A DNA stretch of 64,000 nt from Streptomyces achromogenes (GTDB lineage Bacteria > Actinomycetota > Actinomycetes > Streptomycetales > Streptomycetaceae): contig NZ_JAUSYH010000001.1 of NCBI RefSeq assembly GCF_030816715.1, forward strand, positions 3,224,001-3,288,000. The letters run 5' to 3'. The position numbers and the translations under genes were made by a program. The notes beneath the pieces were generated by a model that saw only the letters and a program-made list of their open reading frames with translations, searched no databases and was not told the DNA's origin. Shown here piece by piece: positions 30,427 through 40,861 of this stretch (its first letter is position 1; each line of letters begins with the position of its first letter).

Positions 30427-30834
30427 ATGAAGAAGCTGTGGGCATCCGCGGCCCTCGCCGCCTCGGTCGCCGGTCTCGCCGCCGTGAGCGCCCCGCAGGC
30501 CCTGGCCATCGGTGACGACAGCGGCACCACTTCCGCCAGCGGCAACGGCGCCTCGTCGGAGTTCGGCAACTCGGCCACCTTCGGCGACATGAGCCCGCAG
30601 CTCTCGCTGGTCCAGGGTTCGCTGAACAAGCCGTGCATCGGTCTGCCTGCCAAGCTCAACGCGGGCGGGATCGGCGCCATCGCCGGTGTCGCGCTGCAGG
30701 ACATCCCGATCCTGTCGGCCCCGCAGAACCAGCAGTGCGTGGAGAACAGCACCCAGGCCAAGGGCGACGAGCCGCTGTCGCACATCCTGGACGACATCTC
30801 CGTGCTCGCCGGCAACGGTGCGGCCAACGGCTGA
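30427..30834 (+). CDS. rdlB: Rodlin protein
   Basis: The 135-residue protein has a signal peptide ([20 protein letters not shown], cleaved near ALA-IGD) and the rodlin domain with [35 protein letters not shown] and the conserved [16 protein letters not shown]. Two cysteines are retained. GAAGGGA precedes ATG 30427. It is a paralogue of the gene at 28745 with an identical 3' third. Both proteins are expected in the rodlet layer outside the aerial wall. A strong bidirectional terminator follows. Confidence 0.93.
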   Translation: MKKLWASAALAASVAGLAAVSAPQALAIGDDSGTTSASGNGASSEFGNSATFGDMSPQLSLVQGSLNKPCIGLPAKLNAGGIGAIAGVALQDIPILSAPQNQQCVENSTQAKGDEPLSHILDDISVLAGNGAANG

Positions 30835-30856
30835 GCCGCAGCCCTACGTACCGCCA

Positions 30857-30888
30857 CGGCGGGCCACCGGTTCTCCGGTGGCCCGCCG
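30857..30888. terminator. Bidirectional terminator after second rodlin
   Basis: A perfect 14-bp stem (30857-30870 with 30875-30888) has a TTCT tetraloop. It lies between convergent genes. Confidence 0.85.
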
Positions 30889-30942
30889 ATTTCGTGCGCC
30901 GCCCGCGGTGTGCGGGCGGCGGAGTGGGAGGCCTGGCCGGGG

Positions 30943-32460
30943 TCAGAGGTCCAGGCGGTTGGCGTCGGCGATCGCCTCGGCGAGGGCGGTGACGTCCGCG
31001 TCCTCCGTCTTCTTCGCCAGCGTGCGGGCCGTTTCCTCCAGTTCGGTCAGGTCGGGGGCGTCCGGGAGCCGGGTCTGCGGGCGGCGCAGGGCGTCGGCGA
31101 AGTAGGCGGCCGTCGCCGTGACCCGGAAGCGGGCGGAGGCGTCGGCGAGGTCGTCGTGCAGGGCGCCGGTCTCCAGCCGGCCGGAGGTCTCGTGCGGGGT
31201 GCGGGTCTCGGGGTCGAGCCAGCGGACGGTGGCGGTGGCGAGTCGTCCGTCGGCGCCGTGCTCGACGCGCACGGCGTAGAGGGCGGTGACGGTGTGGCCG
31301 GGGCCGACCTCGCCGCCGTCGACGCGGTCGTCGCGGAAGTCGTCGTCGGCGACCTCGCGGTCGTCGTAGCCGATCAGGCGGAACTCGGCGACGACGTCGG
31401 GGTCGAAGGCGACCTGGGCCTTGGCGTCGCGGGCGGTCAGGTCGACGTTGCGCGGGAGGTCGTCGCAGAAGACCTTGCGGGCGTCGGTCTCGTCCGACAC
31501 GTAGACGGTGTGGCCGTCGCCCTTGTCGGCGAGGCGTTCCATCAGGGCGTCGCCGTAGTCGCTGCCGACGCCGACGCCGAAGAGGGTGATGCCGTGCTCG
31601 CGGCGGGCGGTGTCGATGCGTTCCAGGATCGCGTCGGCGTCGGTGTCGCCGGTGTTGGCGAGGGCGTCCGAGACCAGGACGACCCGGTTGGTGGCGCCCT
31701 TGCGCAGGCCCTCGACGGCGGTGGCGTATCCGGTCTCGACGCCGGCGCCGAGGTTGGTGGAGTCGGTGGGTTCCAGGCCGTCGACGGCGTCGTGGACACG
31801 GCCGCGGTGGCCGCCGAGCCGGGTCATCGGCAGGACGGTCTCGGCCTCGCCGCTGAAGGTGACGAGGGCGACGGAGTCGTCGTCGCGCAGGCGGTCGGTC
31901 ATCGTGTCGAGGGAGGACTTGGCGAGGTCCAGGCGGCCCGGTTCGCCCATCGAGCCGGAGACGTCGATGACGAAGGTGAGGGCGGCGGGCGGACGTTCGC
32001 CCGCTTGCGCGGCCGTGCGGGTGGCGAGGCCCACGCGGACCAGGGACCAGTCGTCGTCGCCGGTGCGGGTGCCGTCCACGGTGACCGAGAAGCCGTTGCC
32101 GTCCGGGCGTTCGTAGTCCTGGCGGAAGCTGTTGACGAACTCCTCGGGGCGGACGGTGGCGGGGTCGGGGCGGCGGCCCTCGGCGAGGGTGCGGCGGGCG
32201 TAGCCGTAGGACGCGGTGTCCACGTCGAGGGCGAAGGTGGAGAGACGGTCGGAGCGTCCCTCGTCGCCTTTCTCGTCGCCTTTCTCGTCGTCTTGCCCTC
32301 CGCCGCGTGGTGCGCTCGGCGCGGGGAAGGCGTCGCTGTTGCGGGCCGCTCCGTCCGCGGCCTTGCTGCCGGCGGAGTCCTCGCCCGCGCCGCAGCCGGT
32401 CAGCAGCAGTGCCGCTGCGGCCGTGAAGGCGAGCAGTGCCGGTGCACGGTGGTTGTTCAT
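30943..32460 (-). CDS. Lipoprotein with von Willebrand factor A domain
   Basis: The 505-residue protein starts at ATG 32458-32460 and has a lipobox LLTGC with the lipid-bearing cysteine at 23. A charged DEKGDEKGDE linker follows. A vWF-like N-terminal segment (TFALDVDTASYGYARR) precedes the vWA domain with MIDAS motif DVSGS (166-170), and a C-terminal segment resembles the YfbK/DUF3520 type. Such proteins sit on the outer face of the membrane and bind metal-dependent protein partners. It faces away from the ABC genes but lies on the same strand 150 bases downstream of them, so it may belong with that transport system. Confidence 0.85.
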   Translation of the reverse strand: MNNHRAPALLAFTAAAALLLTGCGAGEDSAGSKAADGAARNSDAFPAPSAPRGGGQDDEKGDEKGDEGRSDRLSTFALDVDTASYGYARRTLAEGRRPDPATVRPEEFVNSFRQDYERPDGNGFSVTVDGTRTGDDDWSLVRVGLATRTAAQAGERPPAALTFVIDVSGSMGEPGRLDLAKSSLDTMTDRLRDDDSVALVTFSGEAETVLPMTRLGGHRGRVHDAVDGLEPTDSTNLGAGVETGYATAVEGLRKGATNRVVLVSDALANTGDTDADAILERIDTARREHGITLFGVGVGSDYGDALMERLADKGDGHTVYVSDETDARKVFCDDLPRNVDLTARDAKAQVAFDPDVVAEFRLIGYDDREVADDDFRDDRVDGGEVGPGHTVTALYAVRVEHGADGRLATATVRWLDPETRTPHETSGRLETGALHDDLADASARFRVTATAAYFADALRRPQTRLPDAPDLTELEETARTLAKKTEDADVTALAEAIADANRLDL

Positions 32461-32610
32461 GTCGGTGCCCCCTGTGTCCGTCGACATCTGTGACTGTGAC
32501 GGGCCAGGGGGCCGGAACGTGCGACACGGGGAGTTGCGGATACGTCTCGAACCGGGCACGACGGGCGGCCTTCGAGACCGGCGGGTGACCCTGCGGTGAC
32601 CCGGCGGTTG

Positions 32611-33465
32611 TCAGGAGACGACGTCCTTGCGGGCGAAACCGCGGAAGGCCAGGGCGAACAGCACCAGGGCGTAGGTCACGGAGACGGCGGCGCCCTGGAT
32701 CATGCCGGACCACTCGGGGGTGGGCTGGACGGCGTCGGCCCAGGCGAACTGCCAGTGCGCGGGCAGGAAGTCGCGCCAGTCGCCGAGGGCGGTGACGGCG
32801 TCCAGGACGTTGCCGACGATGGTCAGGCCGACCGCGCCGCCGACCGCGCCGAGGGGGGCGTCGGTCTTCGTGGAGAGCCAGAACGCCAGCCCCGCGGTGA
32901 CCAGTTGGGAGACGAAGACGTACCCGACCACGACCACCAGCCGCTGGGCGGCCGTGCCCGGGTCGAGCGCGCCGCCGGTGGGCAGCTCCAGCGACCCCCA
33001 GCCGTAGGCCGCGCTGCCGACGGCGAGGGCGACGACCGGCAGCAGGACCATCGCGGCCAGGCTGAGGCCGAGACCGACGACGAGCTTGGACCACAGCAGG
33101 CGGGCGCGGGGCACGGGTGCGGCGAGAAGGTAGCGCAGGGAGGACCAGCCGGCCTCCGAGGCGACGGTGTCCCCGCAGAACAGGGCGACCGGGATGACGA
33201 GCAGGAAACCCGCCGACACGAACAGGTTGACCGCCGCGAAGTTGGCGCCCGAGGCGGTCGCCGTGTCCATCAGGGTCACCTGGTTGTTGCGGCCGCCGGG
33301 CTCACCGCCGATGGCGAAGGCGATGAGCAGGACGAACGGCAGGGCGGCGAGGATGCCGCCCATGACCAGCGTGCGGCGGCGCTTGAGCTGGCGGACCAGC
33401 TCGACGCGCAGCGGCAGGGTGCGGCCGGGCCGGTAGCCGGAGGCGACCTCGGTGAGCGTGCTCAT
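32611..33465 (-). CDS. ABC-2-type transporter permease
   Basis: The 284-residue protein has about six hydrophobic helices, an N-terminal cytoplasmic segment (RVELVRQLKRRRTLVMGG) and the long extracytoplasmic loop after the first helix typical of ABC-2 permeases. It starts at ATG 33463-33465, overlapping the end of the fusion ATPase gene by four bases, so it is surely its partner. Export of a lipid, peptide or drug-like compound would fit the family, but no substrate can be named. Confidence 0.85.
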   Translation of the reverse strand: MSTLTEVASGYRPGRTLPLRVELVRQLKRRRTLVMGGILAALPFVLLIAFAIGGEPGGRNNQVTLMDTATASGANFAAVNLFVSAGFLLVIPVALFCGDTVASEAGWSSLRYLLAAPVPRARLLWSKLVVGLGLSLAAMVLLPVVALAVGSAAYGWGSLELPTGGALDPGTAAQRLVVVVGYVFVSQLVTAGLAFWLSTKTDAPLGAVGGAVGLTIVGNVLDAVTALGDWRDFLPAHWQFAWADAVQPTPEWSGMIQGAAVSVTYALVLFALAFRGFARKDVVS

Positions 33466-36104
33466 GCGGAACCTCCGATCAGGGTGAGGAAGGCGTCCTC
33501 CAGGCGGCGGTGCGGGCCGACCGAGGTCACCGGCACGTCGAGCCGGACGAGTTCGGCGATCAGGCGCCGGGCGGTGCCGTCGGCGTCCAGGCGGATCAGC
33601 AGGCCGTCGTCGGCGGGGAGCGCGGAGGCCACGCCTGGCAGCGCGGCGATCTTCTCGACGACCGGCTCCTCCACGGGGACGGCGGTGCCGACCAGGAGGG
33701 TGTCGCCGGAACCGATGATCTCGGCGACCGGACCGGCCTGGACGAGCCGGCCGCGGTCCATGACCACGAGGTGGGTGCAGGACTGCTCGACCTCCGCCAG
33801 GAGGTGGCTGGAGACGATCACCGTGCGGCCGGCCGCCGCGTAGCGGATCATCACCTCGCGCATCTCGCGGATCTGGGGCGGGTCGAGGCCGTTGGTCGGC
33901 TCGTCGAGGATGAGCAGATCCGGAAGGCCGAGCATGGCCTGGGCGATGGCCAGGCGCTGGCGCATGCCCTGGGAGTAGGTGCGCACGGCGCGGGCGAGCG
34001 CGTCGCCGAGGCCGGCGATCTCCAGGGCCTCGTCGAGGTGGGCGTCCTCGGCCGGGCGGCCGGTGGCCCGCCAGTACAGCTCGAGGTTCTCCCGGCCGGT
34101 CAGGTGCGGCAGGAAGCCGGCGCCCTCGACGAAGGAGCCGACGCGGGAGAGCACGGGGGCGCCCGGGCGGACGGCGTGGCCGAAGACGCGGATCTCGCCG
34201 CCGTCGGGCGTGATCAGGCCCATCAGCATGCGCAGGGTCGTCGTCTTGCCGGCGCCGTTGGGGCCGAGCAGGCCGAGGACCTGGCCCTTCTCCACCTGGA
34301 AGGACAGCTCGCGGACGCTGTAGCGGTCGCCGTTCGCGTACTTCTTGCTCAGGTCGGTGATCCGCAGCGGGACGTCGGCGAGCGCCGGGTCGGGTGCGGG
34401 TGTGGCGGTGCGGCGGCGGGCCGTCAGCAGCAGGGCTAGGGCGAGCGCCGCGCCGGCGAGGGGAAGCCACCAGACCCAGGACGGGAGCGGTGCGGCGGCG
34501 GTCGTCACGGCCGGGGCGGTGGGGACCTTGAGGTCGCCCTTCATCGACACGGTGTACGTCGCCGGGGTCATCGGGGAGGCGTAGCCGAGGTCGGTGGAGG
34601 CGAGGACCAGGCGCAGCCGGTGCCCCTCCTCGACCTTGTGGTCGATCGCCGGGAGGGTGATCGTGACGTCCTTGCCGGCCTTGGCGCCGTCGACGCGGAC
34701 CGGGGCGACCAGCTGGGAGGGCAGCACCTGGCTGCCGCTGCCGCCGACGTCGTAGACCTTGGCGAAGAGGACGGCGGTGTCGGTCGTCGACCTCACGTGG
34801 ACGGTGACCGTGGGCGTGCCGGTGACCCGCAGGTCGTCGGTGAGCGGCGCGGAGTCGAAGGCGGCGTACTGGCCGGGGAAGTCGAGGGAGACGCCGACGC
34901 CGAGGGCGGAGAGCTGGGAGAGGCCGCCGCCGAGGCCGGGCAGGGCGGAGACGGCGGGCGGGGTGGCGCCGGGCGGGTTGGCGAAGGACTGCTCGGCGCG
35001 GCGGCCGGTCAGCGGGAACGAGCGGTCGTCGCCGGTCAGGCCCGGGTAGGCGGCAGCGCTCGCACCCCGCAGCCGGGCGGCGCCGTCGGTGGAGTCGACG
35101 CCTCCGGTGCGGGTGACGCGGAAGGCCGGGCCGGTGTCGGCGGACCGGTCGTCCTTGAGGTAGCGGTCGAACCAGGAGGCGACGCGGGCCTGGACGCGCG
35201 GGGCCTCCATGTCGCCGCCGTCGTGGCCGCCGGCGATCCAGTCGACGTCGACGGGCGCGCCGTTGGCGCGGATCGCCTTCTCGGCGGCGTCGGACTGGGC
35301 GAGGGTGAACAGGGAGTCGGTCTGGCCCTGGAGGAGGAGGGTGGGGACCTTGATGCGGGCGGCGACAGCCGACGGCGAGCGCTCTTCGAGCAGGGCGCGC
35401 GCGGCGGCGTCCGGGACGCCGGACTCGGCGACGCGTTCGTACATCGCGGCCAGCGCGGGTTCGAAGCGTGCGGAGCCGCCGCCGGTGTTGAAGAAGACGC
35501 CGGCCCACAGCTTCTTGAACACGCCGTCGGGGAACAGGGCGTCCGCGAGGTTCCAGTAGGTGATCGCGGGGGCGATGGCGTCGACGCGGTCGTCGTAACC
35601 GGCGGCGAGCAGGGAGACCGCGCCGCCGTAGGAGGCGCCGGCCACGCCCACGCGCGGGTCGCCGGGCTTGTCGAGCCGGACCTCGGGCCGCTTCGCGAGC
35701 CAGTCGATCAGCCGGGAGACGTCGGCGACCTCGCCCTTCGGGTCGTTGAGCCCGATCCGGCCGGTGGACTCGCCGAAGCCGCGCGCGGACCAGGTCAGGA
35801 CGGCGTATCCGTCGCGGGCGAGCTGCTCGGCCTGCTGCCGGACGTCGTCCTTGCTGCCGCCGAAGCCGTGCGCGAGGAGGACGGCGGGGCGGCGGCCGGT
35901 GGCGCCGGAGGTGAAGTACGAGGTGTCCAGGCGTACGCCGTCCACCGCCATGACCCGGTCGGTCTGGTGCACCGCGGGCGCGTCGTCGTCGGCGGCGACG
36001 GCCGTCCAGGTACCGGCACCGGCGAGTACGACCACGGCGGCCACGGCGGCGAGGAGCCGTCGCGGCCGCCGTGGTCCTCGCAGACCGGGCAGTCGAAGAT
36101 CCAT
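33462..36104 (-). CDS. Alpha/beta hydrolase (X-Pro dipeptidase/CocE-like) fused to ABC ATPase
   Basis: The 880-residue protein joins two functions. Residues 17-38 form a membrane anchor. Residues about 45-530 form a CocE/S15-type hydrolase with GASYGG (nucleophile S158), D263 in GQTDSLF and H294 in GGHDGG as the likely triad, followed by a jelly-roll-like domain. A second helix lies at 542-561. Residues about 578-880 form an ABC ATPase with Walker A GPNGAGKT (614-621), signature SQGMR (711-715) and Walker B LLILDEP (730-736). This topology puts the hydrolase outside and the ATPase inside the membrane. The gene overlaps the permease gene, implying a transporter whose ATPase carries its own extracellular processing enzyme. 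Confidence 0.88.
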   Translation of the reverse strand: MDLRLPGLRGPRRPRRLLAAVAAVVVLAGAGTWTAVAADDDAPAVHQTDRVMAVDGVRLDTSYFTSGATGRRPAVLLAHGFGGSKDDVRQQAEQLARDGYAVLTWSARGFGESTGRIGLNDPKGEVADVSRLIDWLAKRPEVRLDKPGDPRVGVAGASYGGAVSLLAAGYDDRVDAIAPAITYWNLADALFPDGVFKKLWAGVFFNTGGGSARFEPALAAMYERVAESGVPDAAARALLEERSPSAVAARIKVPTLLLQGQTDSLFTLAQSDAAEKAIRANGAPVDVDWIAGGHDGGDMEAPRVQARVASWFDRYLKDDRSADTGPAFRVTRTGGVDSTDGAARLRGASAAAYPGLTGDDRSFPLTGRRAEQSFANPPGATPPAVSALPGLGGGLSQLSALGVGVSLDFPGQYAAFDSAPLTDDLRVTGTPTVTVHVRSTTDTAVLFAKVYDVGGSGSQVLPSQLVAPVRVDGAKAGKDVTITLPAIDHKVEEGHRLRLVLASTDLGYASPMTPATYTVSMKGDLKVPTAPAVTTAAAPLPSWVWWLPLAGAALALALLLTARRRTATPAPDPALADVPLRITDLSKKYANGDRYSVRELSFQVEKGQVLGLLGPNGAGKTTTLRMLMGLITPDGGEIRVFGHAVRPGAPVLSRVGSFVEGAGFLPHLTGRENLELYWRATGRPAEDAHLDEALEIAGLGDALARAVRTYSQGMRQRLAIAQAMLGLPDLLILDEPTNGLDPPQIREMREVMIRYAAAGRTVIVSSHLLAEVEQSCTHLVVMDRGRLVQAGPVAEIIGSGDTLLVGTAVPVEEPVVEKIAALPGVASALPADDGLLIRLDADGTARRLIAELVRLDVPVTSVGPHRRLEDAFLTLIGGSA

Positions 36105-36435
36105 GCTTCAACCGTACGGGGTCAACCTGTCGTGGAGTTGTCGACCGCAGACCGAACTCGGCGACCTCCCCGGGGCGTACACGGCCGTGGCCGCATACCG
36201 CGGACGCGGTACACGCGGGCCGGTCCTGCCCGTCCTCCGGGACGGCCGCCGGCCGGCGGGCGCCATCCCTGCGGGGCACGGACACGCCGGTTCCCGTCGG
36301 GCCGCTCCGGTCGCCCGGCGGTTACCGCAACCGCGGGGCTCCCGGCCAAAAAGTGGGGCGACGACCGGCATGAGGGCGTGTCAGTGTTGCCCGTTAGAGT
36401 CGGGGGTCACAGACGAAGCACAGGGGTGGGGACTC
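36105..36435. promoter_or_regulatory. Divergent region between hydrolase-ABC and lipoprotein genes
   Basis: This 331-base stretch must hold divergent promoters. It has a local inverted repeat around ccgcggacgcgg (36199-36210). No reading frame inside it shows credible codon use, and no clear operator or -35/-10 pair could be fixed by eye. Confidence 0.35.
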
Positions 36436-37290
36436 ATGAAGGCGAAGTACGCGGGGGCTTGGACGGCGGTCACGGTGGCGGCCCTGATCACGACGGCCGG
36501 GTGCGGCGGCGAGGGCGTCAAGGACGCGGCCAAGGCCGTGGACGGCACGGACGCGATCATGGCGGCGCTCGGCCGGGCGACCGACCGCACCGAGCAGCTC
36601 GGTTCGGCGGAGGTGAAGATGACCACCTCCATGGGCTCGGGCGCTCCGGTCACGATGGAGGGCACCTACTCCTGGGGCGACGGATACGCGTTCGACGTCC
36701 TGATGGACACCACGGCCGCGCAGATGCAGCAGCTGCAGGACGCCCCGAAGATGCGCATGCTCTTCGTGGACGGCGCGTACTACTACGACGTCGATCCGCA
36801 GGCCTCCGGCCCTCTCAAGGGCAAGGAGTGGATGAAGATCGACAGCTCGGCCGTCTTCGGCAAGCAGGGCGCGCAGGCGCTCAGCGGCAGCAACGGCAGC
36901 CCGTCGGCGTCCATGAAGGGCCTGAAGTACGCGGACGACGTCGAGAACCTCGGCTCGGAGAAGATCAACGGCAAGGCCACCACGCACTACCGGGCCGTCA
37001 TCGACCAGGCCGGGATGGGCAAGTTGAAGAAGGCCTACGGCGACAAGGACAGCCTCTTCGGCTCGATGACCGGCGGCGCCGCCTCGATCACCATGGAGGT
37101 GTGGGTCGGCCCCAAGGACCTGCCGGTCCGCATGATCCAGGAGATCGGCACCATGAAGGTCACCACGGACTTCGAGAAGTTCGGCCGGACGGCCCCGGTC
37201 AAGGCGCCGCCCGCCGCGCAGACCGGCGACCTCACCGAGGCGATCAAGGAGGCCGGCGGCGGCGCCGGCGCCGGCTCCACCACCGGCTGA
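36436..37290 (+). CDS. Lipoprotein, LppX/LprAFG-like
   Basis: The 284-residue protein has a lipoprotein signal (LITTAGC, cysteine at about 23) and a soluble domain with repeated antiparallel-strand segments such as GSAEVKMTTSMG, TMEGTYSWGDGYAFDVLMD, MRMLFVDGAYYYDV and ITMEVWVGPKDLPVRMIQE. The pattern resembles the mycobacterial LppX/LprG group, which bind lipids, and related DUF1396-like proteins. It begins at ATG 36436 after a GGGGTGGGG stretch. The C-terminus is Gly-rich and probably flexible. It may act with the nearby ABC system, but this is inference from position. Confidence 0.75.
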   Translation: MKAKYAGAWTAVTVAALITTAGCGGEGVKDAAKAVDGTDAIMAALGRATDRTEQLGSAEVKMTTSMGSGAPVTMEGTYSWGDGYAFDVLMDTTAAQMQQLQDAPKMRMLFVDGAYYYDVDPQASGPLKGKEWMKIDSSAVFGKQGAQALSGSNGSPSASMKGLKYADDVENLGSEKINGKATTHYRAVIDQAGMGKLKKAYGDKDSLFGSMTGGAASITMEVWVGPKDLPVRMIQEIGTMKVTTDFEKFGRTAPVKAPPAAQTGDLTEAIKEAGGGAGAGSTTG

Positions 37291-37376
37291 CGTCCACGCC
37301 ACGGCTGACGTCCACGCCGTCGGCCGGCGCCTACGCCCGCCCGGCTGACGCGCCGGCCCCATCGGCCGGCGCGACC

Positions 37377-37412
37377 GCGACGCCCTGCCCCCCGGACGGG
37401 GCAGGGCGTCGC
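37377..37412. terminator. Bidirectional terminator between lipoprotein and mmsA
   Basis: A perfect 15-bp stem (37377-37391 with 37398-37412) encloses a 6-base loop between two convergent genes. Confidence 0.82.
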
Positions 37413-37436
37413 CGTGCGTGAGGGGTCGGGCGTGGG

Positions 37437-38939
<1,503 letters not shown>

Positions 38940-38953
38940 GACCGAGTGCTCCT

Positions 38954-40861
38954 TCACAGATGGCGGCGTCGGGTAGAGACGTGCCGTTCGTACAGCTCAC
39001 GTGCCTTCACCGCGGACGCTCGGGTCGCGGTCTCGGCCACAGGTACATCCCACCAGGCCTGCGCGGGCGGCGGCCCCGACACAGTGTCGGCCGTTTCGGT
39101 CTCGACGTAGACACATGTGGGAGTGTCGGCGCGCCGCGCCTCGGCGAGGGCTTCGCGCAGTTCGCGGACGGTCTTCGCGCGCAGCACCCGCATGCCGAGG
39201 CTGGCCACGTTGGCGGCCAGGTCGACGGGGAGCGGGGCGCCGGTGAAGGTGCCGTCGTCCGCGGTGTAGCGGTAGGCGGTGCCGAAGCGCTCGCCGCCCA
39301 CCGACTCCGAGAGGCCGCCGATCGAGGCGTAGCCGTGGTTCTGCACGAGCAGGATCTTGATCGCGATCCCCTCCTGCACGGCCGTCACGATCTCCGTCGG
39401 CATCATCAGATACGTGCCGTCGCCGACCAGCGCCCAGACGTTGCGCTGCGGGGCGGCCAGTTTCACGCCGATCGCGGCGGGGATCTCGTACCCCATGCAG
39501 GAGTAGCCGTACTCCAGGTGGTACTGGTCGCGGGACCGCGTCCGCCACAGTTTGTGCAGGTCGCCGGGGAGCGAACCGGCCGCGTTGATGATCACGTCGG
39601 ACTCGTCGACGAGGGCGTCCAGCGCGCCGAGCACCTGCGGCTGCGTCGGGCGGACGTCGGGCTCGTCGGCCTCGTAGCAGGCGTCGACGCGCTGCTCCCA
39701 GCGCTCCTTGTCCTCGGTGTACGCGGTGACGTAGGCGTCCGCGACCCGGTGCCCGTGCGTGCGCAGGGCCGCGGTCAGCTCGCCGAGGCCGCTGCGGGCG
39801 TCCGCCACGAGGGGCAGGCCGGCGAGCTTGTGGCCGTCGAAGGAGGCGATGTTGAGGTTGAGGAAGCGGACGCCGTCGCCCGCGAACAGGGTGTTGGAGG
39901 CGGTGGTGAAGTCGGTGTAGCGGGTGCCCACGCCGATGATCAGGTCCGCCGTGCGGGCCAGTTCGTCGGCGGTCGCGGTGCCCGTGTGGCCGACGCCGCC
40001 CACGTCCTGCGGGTGGTCGTGGCGCAGCGAGCCCTTGCCGGCCTGGGTGGAGGCGACCGGGATGCCGGTGGCCTCGGCGAACTCGGCGAGGGCCTCCTCG
40101 GCGCGGCTGTGGTGGACGCCGCCGCCCGCGATGACGAGAGGGCGTTCGGCCGACCTGATCGCCCGTACGGCCTCGGCGAGTTCGACGGGGTCGGCGCCCG
40201 GACGGCGGACCGCCCAGACGCGCTCGGCGAAGAACTCCTCGGGCCAGTCGTAGGCCTCGGCCTGGACGTCCTGCGGCAGGGCGAGGGTGACCGCGCCGGT
40301 CTCCACCGGGTCGGTGAGGACGCGCATCGCCTGCAGCGCCGCCGGGATCAGCGCCTCCGGGCGGGTGATCCGGTCGAAGTACTTCGACACCGGGCGCAGG
40401 CAGTCGTTGACCGACACGTCGCCCGCGTAGGGGACTTCGAGCTGCTGGAGCACCGGGTCGGCGACCCGGGTGGCGAAGACGTCGCCGGGCAGCAGCAGGA
40501 CCGGCAGCCGGTTGACGGTGGCGAGGGCGGCGCCGGTGACCAGGTTGGTCGCGCCGGGGCCGATCGACGTCGTCACCGCGTGGGTGGACAGCCGGTTCGA
40601 CTGGCGGGCGTAGCCGACGGCCGCGTGGACCATCGACTGCTCGTTGCGGCCCTGGTGGAACGGCATCTCGTCGGCGTACTCGACCAGCGCCTGGCCGAGG
40701 CCCGCGACGTTGCCGTGGCCGAAGATGCCCCAGGTCGCGCCGATCAGCCGCTGCCGTACGCCGTCGCGCTCGGTGTACTGGGCGGCGAGGAAGCGCACCA
40801 GCGCCTGGGCCACCGTCAGCCGCGTCGTCGAGGTCTGCGCCGCCGAGGTCTGCGCCGTCAT
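38954..40861 (-). CDS. iolD: 3D-trihydroxycyclohexane-1,2-dione hydrolase IolD
   Basis: The 635-residue thiamine-diphosphate enzyme cleaves the inositol-derived diketone ring to 5-deoxyglucuronate. It has the three-domain layout of acetolactate-synthase-like proteins: N-terminal pyrimidine-binding part with GIFGHGNVAGLGQAL and NEQSMVHAAVG, middle domain with VIAGGGV, and C-terminal cofactor domain with GDGTYLMMPTE and NHGYASIGG. The start ATG 40859-40861 overlaps the iolB stop by four bases. Near the start, two direct copies of a 15-base segment (about 40830-40860) encode repeated AQTS. Confidence 0.94.
   Translation of the reverse strand: MTAQTSAAQTSTTRLTVAQALVRFLAAQYTERDGVRQRLIGATWGIFGHGNVAGLGQALVEYADEMPFHQGRNEQSMVHAAVGYARQSNRLSTHAVTTSIGPGATNLVTGAALATVNRLPVLLLPGDVFATRVADPVLQQLEVPYAGDVSVNDCLRPVSKYFDRITRPEALIPAALQAMRVLTDPVETGAVTLALPQDVQAEAYDWPEEFFAERVWAVRRPGADPVELAEAVRAIRSAERPLVIAGGGVHHSRAEEALAEFAEATGIPVASTQAGKGSLRHDHPQDVGGVGHTGTATADELARTADLIIGVGTRYTDFTTASNTLFAGDGVRFLNLNIASFDGHKLAGLPLVADARSGLGELTAALRTHGHRVADAYVTAYTEDKERWEQRVDACYEADEPDVRPTQPQVLGALDALVDESDVIINAAGSLPGDLHKLWRTRSRDQYHLEYGYSCMGYEIPAAIGVKLAAPQRNVWALVGDGTYLMMPTEIVTAVQEGIAIKILLVQNHGYASIGGLSESVGGERFGTAYRYTADDGTFTGAPLPVDLAANVASLGMRVLRAKTVRELREALAEARRADTPTCVYVETETADTVSGPPPAQAWWDVPVAETATRASAVKARELYERHVSTRRRHL

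Noticed and set aside
32611..36285. A 1224-codon minus-strand frame spanning the permease and fusion ATPase
   Set aside because: Only its last 284 codons are a real gene (the permease); the rest is an Arg/Pro-rich shadow of the hydrolase-ABC gene.
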